Shown one piece after another: positions 44,579 through 56,600 of a stretch of 64,000 nt of DNA. Source of the stretch: Methylocystaceae bacterium (GTDB lineage: Bacteria; Pseudomonadota; Alphaproteobacteria; Rhodospirillales; Terasakiellaceae). Under the pieces are notes generated by a model. That model was not told where the DNA came from. It ran no database searches and saw only the letters and a list, made by a program, of their open reading frames with translations. The translations under genes and the position numbers were made by a program. Location: the NCBI GenBank assembly GCA_013373205.1, contig JABXIG010000015.1, positions 124,001 to 188,000 on the forward strand, given 5' to 3'. Positions within the stretch are counted from its first letter, which is position 1, and the number at the start of each line of letters is the position of its first letter.

Positions 44579-46580
44579 ATTTCTCTTCCCTTACGGCATT
44601 CTGTACCCGTTGCATATCATGCGTCAGGAAATCGTCATCGTCTTCATCATCAAAATCTTCAAATTGCCAATCAGCTATTAACGTTGGCACCTTTTGACGC
44701 TCTTCCGGTATTATGGGATTAGAAAGAACGCGCGCATCGGAGCTTTTTGAACCATCGGCTTCATTAAAGCGCCCTAAACGTTTTTGCGTCCTCTTTTTAC
44801 CTGTTTTCTCAGATGTTTCCCGAATTTTGCGATGAATGCTTTCTTTCGCCTCGGCAAGCGTCTGGGTATCAATACCTGCTTCTCGTAATTCACGATAATA
44901 CCTACTAACCACTTTGTGTTGCCAGTATCCCAAACCTTTCGCGTAATCTTGTTCAAGTGCAGGCACGGGTAAATATTCTTCTGTGCGAGGATCTAAAACA
45001 TAAATTTGACCAAGATCCATGTGGTCAAATTTAAAATCAACCTTTACTCCTTGCGGGAGGCTATTTCTCATCACTGATAATTCTGGGGAATTATACCTGA
45101 GGCGATTGAACACAATACCCTGGGGATGAAGCCTTCTCTGAGGTTGATTGCCTGCCAGTAAAATATCTAAATCTTCAGATGATGAGAACAAGCGTGGTGG
45201 AAAAATTTCCACTCCCTCTTCCCATCTCTCCAAAGGAATAGCGTTTATTCCTTCATGCATCTGAACAGCGTGAACATCCACAATCCACTGACAGATCACT
45301 TCATCCAATTTCTCTAATGAAATAATGGCTTCTTCAACGGACTTATATTCCGCTCTGGCATCCACCTTATGGAATGTTTTGCCAGGCGCTTGAGACAAAA
45401 GAGACCGACTAATTTCTCCAAGAAACCTCTCTACGGTACCCTTAGTCCACGGTGATTTAACTTTGTTATGTTGAATCAAAATGCCTAACTGTGCACACGC
45501 AAGATCTAAATCGTTTGAATGAAATTCAGCACCATTATCCGTCACCAACATTTCTGGCACACCATAGCAAGGCCACTTCCCTTTGATATCAGGATATCTT
45601 TCGTTCACCCAATCTTTAGGGGAAAATGCATTTCGAAGGGCCATCATAACTGATGCTGTGCTTGGCGGCTCAAAGCCCACATAATAGCCAAGAGGCATTC
45701 TTGTAAAATGATCAATGACCATAGTCAAAGTCGGACGGCCATATACAATTTTCTCATTCTCGGCAGCAACAACCATTATATCCATAACAGTGTGATCAAT
45801 TTCTATACGTTCTAAAGGTCTCGTTGACTCTGCTCCCTTACCTATATGTCGTGTTTCTTTTTGTGCAATCGCCTTCCCATAACGGCCCTCAAGGAATGTA
45901 TACTTATCAAGCTTAGCAATCTCTCGATAAAGCGTTCGAATATTTGGCGTTGGAAGCTGCTCCCATTCAGGGCGCATTTGATTTTGGCGTTTAATGTCTA
46001 CAATTACGGCACTGTATACATCAGAAACTCGTGGACGGGTGGTTATGAGAAACCTCTCTTTGATAATTTCCTGGATTGATTGATGAACCTCGATAGGGAG
46101 CTTACTACGTCGATTACCTCTTTTCTTCGTCTTTGGAATCAACGCACATATATCGCAACCACCATCTCGATATAACTTCAGCCATCTATATAACTGCTGC
46201 CAGCTTGGAGGATTAACATCGCCCATTTTTTCTGCAGCTAAGGGAATTACAGCTTTCACCAATTTCTTCCCGGTTTCTGCAATTTGAGGGAATTCAACCA
46301 ATTTGATGTATTCCCAACGGCGCATAACCTCCTTCTGGTCTTTCTGAGGTAACGCCGAAAGATCTGCCTTTGGGGACGATACAATTTTATTTTTTATTGA
46401 ATGTATTTGCGCATCTCCGACAACCAATGCATTCGCCAATGTAATTCGGGGAATACGCTGTAATTCACCGTCCATTTTCGCTTCGAGTTGCAGGATTCCA
46501 TTCCCAAGGTTCTGTCGAACTGCAAAAATTTTATCTTTAATTGATAATTCAGTACCGATCCCAATTCTAACAGCACTCAT
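44571..46580 (-). CDS. tnsB: TnsB DDE transposase
   Basis: 669 residues. N-terminal HTH domains for end binding, then a RNase H-type integrase core with Asp in IEIDHTVMD, Asp in VTDNGAEF and Glu in VERFLGEI, followed by the C-terminal beta and TnsC-binding tail. It cuts and joins the 3' ends. GGAGGG upstream of its ATG lies in the end of tnsA. Confidence 0.92.
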   Translation of the reverse strand: MSAVRIGIGTELSIKDKIFAVRQNLGNGILQLEAKMDGELQRIPRITLANALVVGDAQIHSIKNKIVSSPKADLSALPQKDQKEVMRRWEYIKLVEFPQIAETGKKLVKAVIPLAAEKMGDVNPPSWQQLYRWLKLYRDGGCDICALIPKTKKRGNRRSKLPIEVHQSIQEIIKERFLITTRPRVSDVYSAVIVDIKRQNQMRPEWEQLPTPNIRTLYREIAKLDKYTFLEGRYGKAIAQKETRHIGKGAESTRPLERIEIDHTVMDIMVVAAENEKIVYGRPTLTMVIDHFTRMPLGYYVGFEPPSTASVMMALRNAFSPKDWVNERYPDIKGKWPCYGVPEMLVTDNGAEFHSNDLDLACAQLGILIQHNKVKSPWTKGTVERFLGEISRSLLSQAPGKTFHKVDARAEYKSVEEAIISLEKLDEVICQWIVDVHAVQMHEGINAIPLERWEEGVEIFPPRLFSSSEDLDILLAGNQPQRRLHPQGIVFNRLRYNSPELSVMRNSLPQGVKVDFKFDHMDLGQIYVLDPRTEEYLPVPALEQDYAKGLGYWQHKVVSRYYRELREAGIDTQTLAEAKESIHRKIRETSEKTGKKRTQKRLGRFNEADGSKSSDARVLSNPIIPEERQKVPTLIADWQFEDFDDEDDDDFLTHDMQRVQNAVREEKYD

Positions 46581-46581
46581 G

Positions 46582-47241
46582 CTACCCTCCGTCCGGCCTA
46601 TAGAGAACAGATTTTGCGTCGAATTTTTGGTCTATATCTGTCAACAAAAGACCTTTTGCAATCAATGCGCAAAGATCAAAAAATGTGAGCTCAGTTGACC
46701 GCAATTGATCCAAAAGTTCATCAGCTGCGTATGGGCGAAGCATCAATAAATCCAACACCTTATGAATTTTAAGCGAGGAAACATTTTGTCTTTGATAACG
46801 CAAAATTAGACTAATATTCGCTAAACGCGGTTCTCTGCGAATTTCAACATCAGTCATCACAGAAAAGGGAATATTCTGTCCATCATAATATTCTCTAATA
46901 ACAGGCAGCAAACTGCAAAAAGGTTCCTTTGTCAGGTGTGCAGCAGGTTTCACCTCAATAACAGATAGGCCTGAGCGCGTTTCTACCAAGAAATCCGGAG
47001 TGTATTGGCGCTGCTTACCATCCTTTAGATATTTCATAGGCGTCGGCTGTTCAGCATAACGGAGAACCGCTGGATCAAACTCAAGAAGCTTGATCATGTC
47101 TCGTTCAATCTGAGACTCCCAATGGATCATTCTGCCCACTTTTAAACTTGGGGATCGACCAACGACCCGGTGAGTTGTTCGCCGAACAACTTTTCTGGTA
47201 CGCGGTGCATTAACATCAAGCTCTATCAAATTATGCCTCAA
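46582..47241 (-). CDS. tnsA: TnsA endonuclease
   Basis: 219 residues. Restriction-enzyme-type fold with Glu in HWESQIERD, Asp in YTPDFLVETRSG and the Glu-x-Lys of VIEVKP, so all catalytic residues are present; it should cut the 5' strands and give cut-and-paste rather than replicative movement. The start is TTG, the first one after an in-frame TAA, with no ribosome binding site and an operator-like palindrome 2 bp upstream. Confidence 0.88.
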   Translation of the reverse strand: MRHNLIELDVNAPRTRKVVRRTTHRVVGRSPSLKVGRMIHWESQIERDMIKLLEFDPAVLRYAEQPTPMKYLKDGKQRQYTPDFLVETRSGLSVIEVKPAAHLTKEPFCSLLPVIREYYDGQNIPFSVMTDVEIRREPRLANISLILRYQRQNVSSLKIHKVLDLLMLRPYAADELLDQLRSTELTFFDLCALIAKGLLLTDIDQKFDAKSVLYRPDGG

Positions 47242-47243
47242 TT

Positions 47244-47257
47244 ATGAAACGTTTCAT
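47244..47257. promoter_or_regulatory. Perfect palindrome before tnsA
   Basis: ATGAAACGTTTCAT, 14 bp, between the divergent tnsA and the 340-aa gene. A half-site ATGAAACG recurs at 47328-47335, over the start of the latter. It looks like an operator. Confidence 0.6.
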
Positions 47258-47261
47258 ATTA

Positions 47262-47330
47262 TGCAATAATTAATATTATGCAACATTTCATAATTTGTGC
47301 AACGATTAATTTTATGCTACTTCTCATATG
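47262..47330 (+). repeat. Two 33-bp direct repeats in the tnsA upstream region
   Basis: Units 47262-47294 and 47298-47330 run in parallel (TGCAAYRATTAATWTTATGC..., then CATTTCATAAT or a variant), 36 bp apart. Together with the palindrome they make a compact regulatory island. Confidence 0.6.
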
Positions 47331-48350
47331 AAACGCATTATTAAACGAGCAACACTTATGAGTTCTGAGTTCTTCATTGAGCAATTTGAAAAAATTCAAG
47401 GCGCAAAAGCTAAAAGAATGGACTGGCTGAAGCTAGCTTCATGTGTAGAGAAAATGCTTCAAAGCCCAGAACTCTTGAGCGTGTATCCGAATAGAGAAGC
47501 TTTTTGGAACGATGTGGAAAAAGCAACAGGATACAGCCGAAATGCCCTACAACGACAAAGCACAACAAAACGTCTCTTAGAAAACCACGAAAAAGCGGAA
47601 AAAGATTTCCTGCAAGAAATGTTAGGCTTGAAAGAATGGAAGCCTGGAATTGTTGCTGAGATAATTGGTCAATTCCCTAAAATGGAATTATACTTCCGAA
47701 TTTATAAATACGATCCAATGGAAGCGATTAAACTTCTTAAAAGAATGCAGGAAGAACCTGTCTCAGTAAATAAAATCCGTGATATATTAAGTCGACTCCT
47801 CGATAAAAACCCAACCTTCGAGCCTTATACACCAACACATACATTTTATGGGCGTCACAATAAAAACAAGGCCAGCGAAGAAAGGGAACGAATAGCTGCG
47901 CTTGAACAGCAAAAAGCCATTATTTATGAAAGCGAGAACGTCAGTATTTATTTTGACCACTTCCAATTTCGCTATGTGAGTATTGACGCAGTAGCACTTC
48001 AACATGGTGAAGAAGGTCAAATATCAAATTTGGACGGTTTTCTTATTCTTAAAGGTCAAGCTCCGAAAAGAGATAGCGCATTTCAGCGACTATTAGCCAC
48101 AATTGATTATCGATCAAGTTTCTTCCGGCACTTGTGGCTATATTCGATAAACAGTTCTCCATGGCCTTTAGATCAAATCAATTCAGCCATTGATGAGCTT
48201 GCTATCCAGCAAATTGGTATAATCGAGTATAATCCTAAATCAGGATTAGAAATCATACGCAAACCTGAAAGCAGTGAAAAACCCATGCGATATAATATCG
48301 TAATGAACGAAATTATGCGCCAAGGCATCAAAGATTACGGTTTAGCTTAA
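47328..48350 (+). CDS. Unknown transposon-end protein divergent from tnsA
   Basis: 340 residues with no recognised family. The N-terminal ~120 are helical (REAFWNDVEKATGYSRNALQRQ reads like a HTH-containing region), the middle is charged (NKNKASEERERIAALEQQK), and the C-terminus is alpha/beta. ATG at 47328 has no strong site; another ATG is ten codons on. It shares the operator-like intergenic region with tnsA and ends just before the right end. A regulator of transposition or an accessory target factor is plausible; it is not TnsE-like in position. Confidence 0.55.
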   Translation: MKRIIKRATLMSSEFFIEQFEKIQGAKAKRMDWLKLASCVEKMLQSPELLSVYPNREAFWNDVEKATGYSRNALQRQSTTKRLLENHEKAEKDFLQEMLGLKEWKPGIVAEIIGQFPKMELYFRIYKYDPMEAIKLLKRMQEEPVSVNKIRDILSRLLDKNPTFEPYTPTHTFYGRHNKNKASEERERIAALEQQKAIIYESENVSIYFDHFQFRYVSIDAVALQHGEEGQISNLDGFLILKGQAPKRDSAFQRLLATIDYRSSFFRHLWLYSINSSPWPLDQINSAIDELAIQQIGIIEYNPKSGLEIIRKPESSEKPMRYNIVMNEIMRQGIKDYGLA

Positions 48351-48373
48351 AAACTCTCAGCTATAGAATTTAA

Positions 48374-48474
48374 AATGAGAACGCCCTGATAAAAAAATCG
48401 GGGTGTTCTCATTTTATGCGTCATAGAATTCGCATTTTATGTGTCAGGTTTCTCACTTTATGAGTCATTTGACA
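48374..48474 (-). repeat. Transposon right end with terminator hairpin and three TnsB-type boxes
   Basis: Inverted repeat AATGAGAAC.. (48374-48390) with 48397-48413, then boxes at 48406-48423, 48429-48446 and 48450-48467, terminus TTTGACA. The hairpin plus T-rich flanks on the minus strand lie about 80 nt after the gyrB stop and would terminate gyrB transcripts; on the + strand it also ends the 340-aa gene. Confidence 0.85.
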
Positions 48475-48479
48475 CAAAG
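48475..48479. repeat. Target-site duplication CAAAG, right copy
   Basis: Exact copy of 25917-25921. Confidence 0.9.
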
Positions 48480-48488
48480 TCCAAAACC

Positions 48489-50972
<2,484 letters not shown>

Positions 50973-50991
50973 TTACACGTTCAAAATCTTT

Positions 50992-52179
50992 TTAACTCAC
51001 CCGGGTCACGCTGCCAGTTTCTACATTAAAGAAATTGGCTTGAGATTTCAGCGCATCAAATGATGCTGCATCCGTCCCCGTCATCCAGGCTTGTGCCCCC
51101 AAATCACATATGGCTTCAAACAACGCCTTGCGACGATCTTCATCAAGATGGGCACCCACCTCGTCCAGAAGCAGAAGCGGCAAGCGCCCCCGGTCCAATG
51201 CCAATGCTTTTGTGTTGGCCAGCACCATGCCGGTCAACAAGGCTTTTTGTTCCCCGGTAGAACAAACTTCCGCCGGTTGGTCTTTGGGGACATGGCGCAC
51301 CAACAGGTCGCTTTTATGTACCCCATCCTTGGCCCCGCCGACTTTTGCATCAACCATGCGATGCTCAGCCAGAAAGGCACGGAATTTATCTTCCACTTCC
51401 AGCGCGCTAAATTCATCCAGCCAGCCTTCAATCAGGCCCGTTGGTGTCAGTTGCGCCCCCGGAAACGGCCCCCAGCCGTCAACAGCCAGTATATTCAGCC
51501 GCGCCCCGATATCTTTTCGCGCCGCCGCCACAGCCACCGCCTTAGTCGCCATTTGCTCTTCCAGACCCGATAACCAGCGGTCATCATTACGGCCTGTTTT
51601 CAGCAATTTCGCCCGCTCGCGCAGACTATGTTCATAAGCGTTCATCCGGGTCGCATGGCTGGGATCAAACCCAAAAACCAAACGATCCAAAAACCGCCTG
51701 CGTGCAATCGCCCCGTCCAGAAACAAACGATCCATCTGCGGCAACAACCACACCACATCCACATAATCCGCCAAAACCGACTGACCACGTGCCGTTTCGC
51801 CTTCGATGCGCACAACCCTGCGTTCACGCGTGCCTGTGCGTCCTGTTTCTTCGCGCCCGGTGCCGATATCAACCGGACCTGCATTTGTTTCAACCGTTGC
51901 GGCCACACCCCAGGCACGACCGCTATCTTCTTCACATCCTGCATCGCGCCGTGCCAGATCCCCTGCTTTAGCCCGGCGCATTCCCCGTCCCGGCCCCAAC
52001 AAAGACACCGCTTCGAGGATATTGGTCTTGCCCGCCCCATTTTTACCAAACAGCACAACCGGGCGAGAATCCAGATCAAGGCGTTGAAAATCGTAACATC
52101 GAAAATTACTCAGCGTCAGCCGGGTCACAGCGATTGTACTCGCCTGAGAAACAGCAGATGTTTCGTTTGCTTCACGCAC
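50992..52179 (-). CDS. recF: DNA replication and repair protein RecF
   Basis: 395 residues, SMC-like ABC ATPase: Walker A FGKNGAGKTN near residue 50, signature STGEQKALL, and Walker B LLLLDEVGAHLDEDRR. GTG start; 17 bp after dnaN. Loads RecA at gaps with RecOR. Confidence 0.93.
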   Translation of the reverse strand: MREANETSAVSQASTIAVTRLTLSNFRCYDFQRLDLDSRPVVLFGKNGAGKTNILEAVSLLGPGRGMRRAKAGDLARRDAGCEEDSGRAWGVAATVETNAGPVDIGTGREETGRTGTRERRVVRIEGETARGQSVLADYVDVVWLLPQMDRLFLDGAIARRRFLDRLVFGFDPSHATRMNAYEHSLRERAKLLKTGRNDDRWLSGLEEQMATKAVAVAAARKDIGARLNILAVDGWGPFPGAQLTPTGLIEGWLDEFSALEVEDKFRAFLAEHRMVDAKVGGAKDGVHKSDLLVRHVPKDQPAEVCSTGEQKALLTGMVLANTKALALDRGRLPLLLLDEVGAHLDEDRRKALFEAICDLGAQAWMTGTDAASFDALKSQANFFNVETGSVTRVS

Positions 52180-52196
52180 CTTGGTCGATCAGTCCG

Positions 52197-53315
52197 TCAC
52201 ACGCGCATCGGCATCAGGACATACAAAGCACTAGCATCCGACGCATCTCGCACGATGGTAGGGGATCCCCCATCAGACAACATAAACTGGGCTGTTTCCC
52301 CTTCGACCTGCTGGGCAATATCCAACAGATACTTGGAGTTAAAGCCAATCTCGATATTGTCCGCTGCATAAGAGACTTCGATTTCTTCTGTCGCACTGCC
52401 TGCATCCGGGCTACTGGCAGACAGAACAAGTGCACCCGGTGCAATCGCCAGTTTAATCGCACGGGACTTTTCTGTAGAGATGGCAGAAACACGATCCACA
52501 GCTGCAGCAAAACTCTTGCAGTCCAGCTCCATCATTTTGTCGTTACCTGTCGGGATCACACGTTCGTAATCCGGGAAAGTCCCGTCAATCAGCTTGGAGG
52601 TCAAAACAACCTCACCAAAAGCAAAGCGAACTTTGGTTTCTGACAGAGAAACCGACACATCATCGTTGGTTTCATCAATTAACTTTCGCAGCTCGGCAAC
52701 GGTCTTGCGCGGGACAATCACGCCCGGCATATCAGAGGCCCCTTCAGGTAGCGGCACTTCAACGCTCGCCAGACGGTGACCATCTGTGGCAACAGAACGC
52801 AGGACCGGCACCCCATTATTCTCACCAGCGTGAACGTAGATACCGTTCAGGTAATAACGTGTTTCTTCGGTAGAAATAGCAAAACGGGTGCGATCAATAA
52901 TACCTTTAAGCTCGCCCGCAGGCAGCGCAAAATTATGATCCAGCTCGCCACCGGACATGACCGGAAAATCCATCGTTGGCAGACACGCCAAAGTGAACTT
53001 GGAACGACCTGCACGTAAGGTCAGCAATTCTTCATTGGCACCATTATCCAGTTCAACCTGTGATCCGTCCGGCAATTTACGCACGATATCATAGAGCATA
53101 TGGGCCGGAGCAGTCGTGGCACCTTCAGTCACCACTTCGCATTCAACGGTTTCCACAATATCCAGATCCATATCGGTCGCATTTAAGGATAAACGACCGC
53201 CATGTGCGTCCAGTTTAACGTTGCTCAAAATCGGGATCGTGGTGCGGCGTTCCACCACACTTTGCACGTGAGCCAAGGACTTCATTAAGCTTGCGCGTTC
53301 GATAGTAATCTTCAT
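52197..53315 (-). CDS. dnaN: DNA polymerase III sliding clamp (beta subunit)
   Basis: 372 residues from ATG (MKITIERASL), the usual beginning and length for the family; the longer frame upstream adds 21 residues without conservation. Ends with the conserved YVLMPMRV. Three clamp repeats. Second gene of dnaA-dnaN-recF-gyrB. Confidence 0.95.
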   Translation of the reverse strand: MKITIERASLMKSLAHVQSVVERRTTIPILSNVKLDAHGGRLSLNATDMDLDIVETVECEVVTEGATTAPAHMLYDIVRKLPDGSQVELDNGANEELLTLRAGRSKFTLACLPTMDFPVMSGGELDHNFALPAGELKGIIDRTRFAISTEETRYYLNGIYVHAGENNGVPVLRSVATDGHRLASVEVPLPEGASDMPGVIVPRKTVAELRKLIDETNDDVSVSLSETKVRFAFGEVVLTSKLIDGTFPDYERVIPTGNDKMMELDCKSFAAAVDRVSAISTEKSRAIKLAIAPGALVLSASSPDAGSATEEIEVSYAADNIEIGFNSKYLLDIAQQVEGETAQFMLSDGGSPTIVRDASDASALYVLMPMRV

Positions 53316-53504
53316 GACGTTCTTATCGTTTTCCAATAGGGTTTGCAGTAGGGTCTCACAGGCCCTTGAGAGCGCCAATTTTACAAGGATTTACAAAGCA
53401 TTAGCCGATACCTCACCAAATCGGTTCGCCATTATAACAAAGCCTGCGAGAATTCGAAGCTTTTTTCCTGTTTTTTACTGATTTTTTGCAGGTTTTTTAC
53501 GTTG

Positions 53505-54929
53505 TTAACCAACACCGCCCAGCATGCGGCGCAAAAGCTCCACATCCTCGGCAAAATCCTGGTCATGAAGCGAAAGCTCCCCGACCTTTTTAACCGCGTG
53601 CATCACGGTTGTATGATCGCGCCCGCCAAACTTGCGTCCGATCTCCGGCAAGGAACGGGACGTCAGCTGTTTGGACAGGAACATGGCGATCTGACGGGGA
53701 CGTGCCACAGAACGGGCACGCCGCGCTGAATGCATGTCCGCCACACGGATATTGAAATGTTCAGCGACTTTTTTCTGAATTTCTTCAATGGTCACACGAC
53801 GGTCATTTGCGCGCAGAAGGTCATGCAGCACCTCTTGCGAAGTTTCCAACGTGATCGGACGTCCCACAAGCTGTGAATGAGCGACAACGCGGTTTAACGC
53901 ACCTTCCAGCTCACGCACATTGGATGCAATTTTATGAGCGAGGAACTCAGTTACCTTGATCGGTAATTCAACACCCAGCTGCTCGGCTTTAGATTGTAAA
54001 ATCCCCAGACGCAGTTCATAGGTCGTGGCATGTAAATCTGCCACCAAACCATGATTTAAGCGCGATTTTAGCCGATCTTCCAACCCTTCGATATCAGAAG
54101 GGGATTTATCTGCAGACAGGACGATTTGGCGCCCCTGATCCACCAGTGCATTGAAGGTATGGAACAATTCTTCCTGAGTAGAATCCTTGCCTGCAATAAA
54201 CTGCACATCATCAATCAGCAACATATCGACACTGCGAAACTGCTCTTTAAAATCCACTGTCTTTTGCTCGCGCAATGCCCGGATAAAACGGTACATAAAT
54301 TTTTCAGCTGACAGATAAACCACCGTGCGCGTGGGATGAACTTCTCGCATATGATGGGCTATGGCATGCATCAGATGGGTTTTACCCAGACCAACACCGC
54401 CATACATAAAGAGCGGATTAAAGGGCGGAATATCTGCTTCGGCAACTCGTTTCGCAGCCGCATGGGCAAATTCGTTAGGCTTACCAACAACGAAATTTTC
54501 AAAGGTGTAGCGCGGATCAAGCGGTGCCCCCAATTCTTCGGCCGGATTCTGTAAAACAGAAGCACGCGAGGCCTGAACCAGCCTATCAGAAAACGATGAT
54601 GAAGGGGGCGCTTTTTGCGCCTGTGCACTCGCCTGAGAGAGAATCCCGCCCCCTTGCGCATTACCAACACTGATTTCAACATTCGTGACTTGCTTGTTGA
54701 TCGCACACCACAGTGCTTGGATCTGTTCGAGATAGTTATTGGCAATCCAGTCGCGCATGAAACGGGTCGGCACAGAAATCATCGCCACCCCCCCATCTAC
54801 AGAACGTACAGACATAGGCTTAAACCAGCTATCAAAAGCCGCATCGCCGATTTCATCGCGCATGTGCGAACATACTTGTGCCCATTCACCATCCATAGCC
54901 GATGATACATTTACGTCTGAGGTGCCCAA
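53505..54929 (-). CDS. dnaA: Chromosomal replication initiator DnaA
   Basis: 474 residues: N-terminal DnaB-interacting domain, linker, AAA+ with GGVGLGKTHL and LLIDDVQFIAGK, and C-terminal DNA-binding signature GRDHTTVMHAVKKV. The reading frame opens with TTG at 54929, with AAGGA upstream; an internal ATG (12th codon) is a weaker alternative. Confidence 0.95.
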   Translation of the reverse strand: MGTSDVNVSSAMDGEWAQVCSHMRDEIGDAAFDSWFKPMSVRSVDGGVAMISVPTRFMRDWIANNYLEQIQALWCAINKQVTNVEISVGNAQGGGILSQASAQAQKAPPSSSFSDRLVQASRASVLQNPAEELGAPLDPRYTFENFVVGKPNEFAHAAAKRVAEADIPPFNPLFMYGGVGLGKTHLMHAIAHHMREVHPTRTVVYLSAEKFMYRFIRALREQKTVDFKEQFRSVDMLLIDDVQFIAGKDSTQEELFHTFNALVDQGRQIVLSADKSPSDIEGLEDRLKSRLNHGLVADLHATTYELRLGILQSKAEQLGVELPIKVTEFLAHKIASNVRELEGALNRVVAHSQLVGRPITLETSQEVLHDLLRANDRRVTIEEIQKKVAEHFNIRVADMHSARRARSVARPRQIAMFLSKQLTSRSLPEIGRKFGGRDHTTVMHAVKKVGELSLHDQDFAEDVELLRRMLGGVG

Positions 54930-55291
54930 CTTCGATCCTTACCCGATTCTTATTAACCCGCTTTTGTCATGCACAAAAACAGTACCTATATTTGCCCTAT
55001 CGTTTCTCAAGCCTTTATCACAAAAAAACAGACGTCAGGCAGTTTGATCTGCTTGATTGCTGTTCCTCAAAGAGAAAACGACTGAAAAAAGTCGCATTTT
55101 TCATGACAGATCGAATCATTTATTTAGATGCGACGCGTTAAAGAAATGGCCGCTTGCGATTCGATCAAAGTTGTGGATAACTTTATCTATCTACACGCAA
55201 AGAGTCTACAGCTTGATTCGCAAAATCAGCAAAAAAACAGCTTGACTGAACAAGCGTGCAAGACAAGTAGAAACCTTGAGTTTCAGGCACG
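54930..55291. other. Gene-free dnaA-rpsT interval, possible oriC
   Basis: About 360 bp, A+T-rich, with one perfect DnaA box (TGTGGATAA, 55172-55180), a nearby TTATCTATC degenerate box, and four GANTC sites. This would contain the dnaA promoter and perhaps the origin, but the box density is low for a proven oriC. Confidence 0.4.
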
Positions 55292-55330
55292 ACAAAAGGG
55301 TCGCAATACAAGCGCTTGCGACCCTTTTGT
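55292..55330 (-). terminator. rpsT terminator
   Basis: ACAAAAGGGTCGCAA and TTGCGACCCTTTTGT pair perfectly over 15 bp around a 9-nt loop, with T-runs on both sides, 33 bp after rpsT. Confidence 0.85.
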
Positions 55331-55363
55331 CAGAAATTCGAATCCCGAATTTATCTGTACGTT

Positions 55364-55627
55364 TTAAGCCAGAGCTTTGATACGTGCAGACAAACGAGAC
55401 AGTTTGCGTGCTGCTGTGTTTTTATGCACAACGCCTTGAGAGACGCCAGTGTGCATTGCAGGCATTGCAACTTTGAAAGCTTCCGCAGCTGCTGTTTTAT
55501 CACCAGCTTCGATCGCAGCTTCAACTTTTTTGATGAAGGTACGAATACGACCAACGCGGGCTGTGTTTACAGCAGTGCGGCGTTGGATTTGGCGGTCACG
55601 TTTTTTTGCGTTTTGGGTGTTAGCCAT
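55364..55627 (-). CDS. rpsT: 30S ribosomal protein S20
   Basis: 87 residues, highly basic, with the family start [13 protein letters not shown] and the [22 protein letters not shown] end region. AGGAAA upstream of the ATG. rpsT next to dnaA is a common alphaproteobacterial arrangement. Confidence 0.97.
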   Translation of the reverse strand: MANTQNAKKRDRQIQRRTAVNTARVGRIRTFIKKVEAAIEAGDKTAAAEAFKVAMPAMHTGVSQGVVHKNTAARKLSRLSARIKALA

Positions 55628-55739
55628 CGGTTTTCCTGAAAAAGCTAATTTCTAAAATCGGTTGGGGGCTTATAAGGGCTCACCCTACTTGCGTCAAGGA
55701 AGAATTGCAGAAATATTGCAATCAACCCCATAAAAGAAG

Positions 55740-55771
55740 ATGTCATCCCAGCCAATATGCCGGGATGACAT
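55740..55771 (-). terminator. Hairpin after enoyl-CoA hydratase
   Basis: ATGTCATCCC and GGGATGACAT pair over 10 bp around a 12-nt loop, followed on the minus strand by CTTCTTTTATG. Likely terminator. Confidence 0.55.
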
Positions 55772-55781
55772 GGTTTCAGGC

Positions 55782-56558
55782 TTACTTATGTTCAAAGTTA
55801 GGTGAACGTTTTTCAGCAAACGCAGACATACCTTCTTTGCGGTCTTCCAAGGCAAAGGTAGAATGGAAGACGCGGCGTTCAAACATCAGACCTTCTGCCA
55901 GCGTCGTTTCATACGCTTTATTGACCGATTCTTTTGCCATCATGACAACGGGCATAGACAGTTTGGCAATTTTTTCAGCTGTTTCAATCGCTTCATCTAC
56001 CAGCTTATCAACCGCAACAATGCGGGTCACCAGACCCGAACGTTCGGCTTCTTCTGCATCCATGATGCGACCTGTCAGGCACATTTCCATGGCTTTTGCC
56101 TTACCCACCGCACGAGTCAGACGTTGTGTACCGCCTGCACCCGGAATGGTACCGATGGTAATTTCAGGCTGACCGAATTTGGCATTTTCAGCAGCGATGA
56201 TAAAATCACACATCATAGCCATTTCACAGCCGCCACCCAGCGCATAGCCTGCAACAGCTGCAATAACGGGTTTACGGCATTTTGCAGCAACTTCCCAATC
56301 ACCTGTAATGAAGTCATTGGAATAGACATCGTTGAAATCTTTCGATTCCATTTCTTTAATGTCCGCGCCTGCAGCAAAGGCTTTTTCACTACCGGTCAGG
56401 ACAATCGCCCCGATATCGCTGTCACCTTCAAACGATTCGAGCGCACTGCCGAGTTCGGCAATCAGTGGTGAGCATAAAGCGTTCAAAGCCTTGGGGCGGT
56501 TGAGTGTAATCAGGCCAACACGACCCCGTTTTTCAGCAATAATATGTTCGTATGCCAT
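55782..56558 (-). CDS. Enoyl-CoA hydratase
   Basis: 258-residue crotonase. Oxyanion-hole glycines in [10 protein letters not shown] and [12 protein letters not shown]; the two catalytic glutamates in CEMAMMCDF and [10 protein letters not shown]. Hydrates trans-2-enoyl-CoA in fatty acid oxidation. It lies between rpsT and a mutM cluster as in related genomes. Confidence 0.93.
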   Translation of the reverse strand: MAYEHIIAEKRGRVGLITLNRPKALNALCSPLIAELGSALESFEGDSDIGAIVLTGSEKAFAAGADIKEMESKDFNDVYSNDFITGDWEVAAKCRKPVIAAVAGYALGGGCEMAMMCDFIIAAENAKFGQPEITIGTIPGAGGTQRLTRAVGKAKAMEMCLTGRIMDAEEAERSGLVTRIVAVDKLVDEAIETAEKIAKLSMPVVMMAKESVNKAYETTLAEGLMFERRVFHSTFALEDRKEGMSAFAEKRSPNFEHK

Positions 56559-56600
56559 ATCCCTAATCCTAAGTAATATTGATTGAGTTTCTTGTAACGT

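Larger units (their letters stand above)
25922..48474. mobile_element. Tn7-like transposon inserted downstream of gyrB (22.55 kb)
   Basis: Starts TGTCAAATGA and ends TCATTTGACA (inverted), flanked by perfect 5-bp CAAAG duplications, the Tn7-family length. Each end has three 18-bp boxes of the form TGACnCATAAAATGnGAA: right end at 48450-48467, 48429-48446, 48406-48423 (close packed); left end at 25929-25946, 25984-26001, 26007-26024 (dispersed), the same asymmetry as Tn7. tnsA-tnsB-tnsC-tniQ lie at the right end and read inward. The right terminus is 14 bp past the gyrB stop. Confidence 0.95.

Noticed and set aside
41537-47241. CRISPR array or Cas genes linked to the TniQ (CAST-type element)
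   Set aside because: No repeat-spacer pattern near tniQ or the ends and no cas genes anywhere in the element; tniQ is long and TnsD-like, which fits fixed-site targeting.
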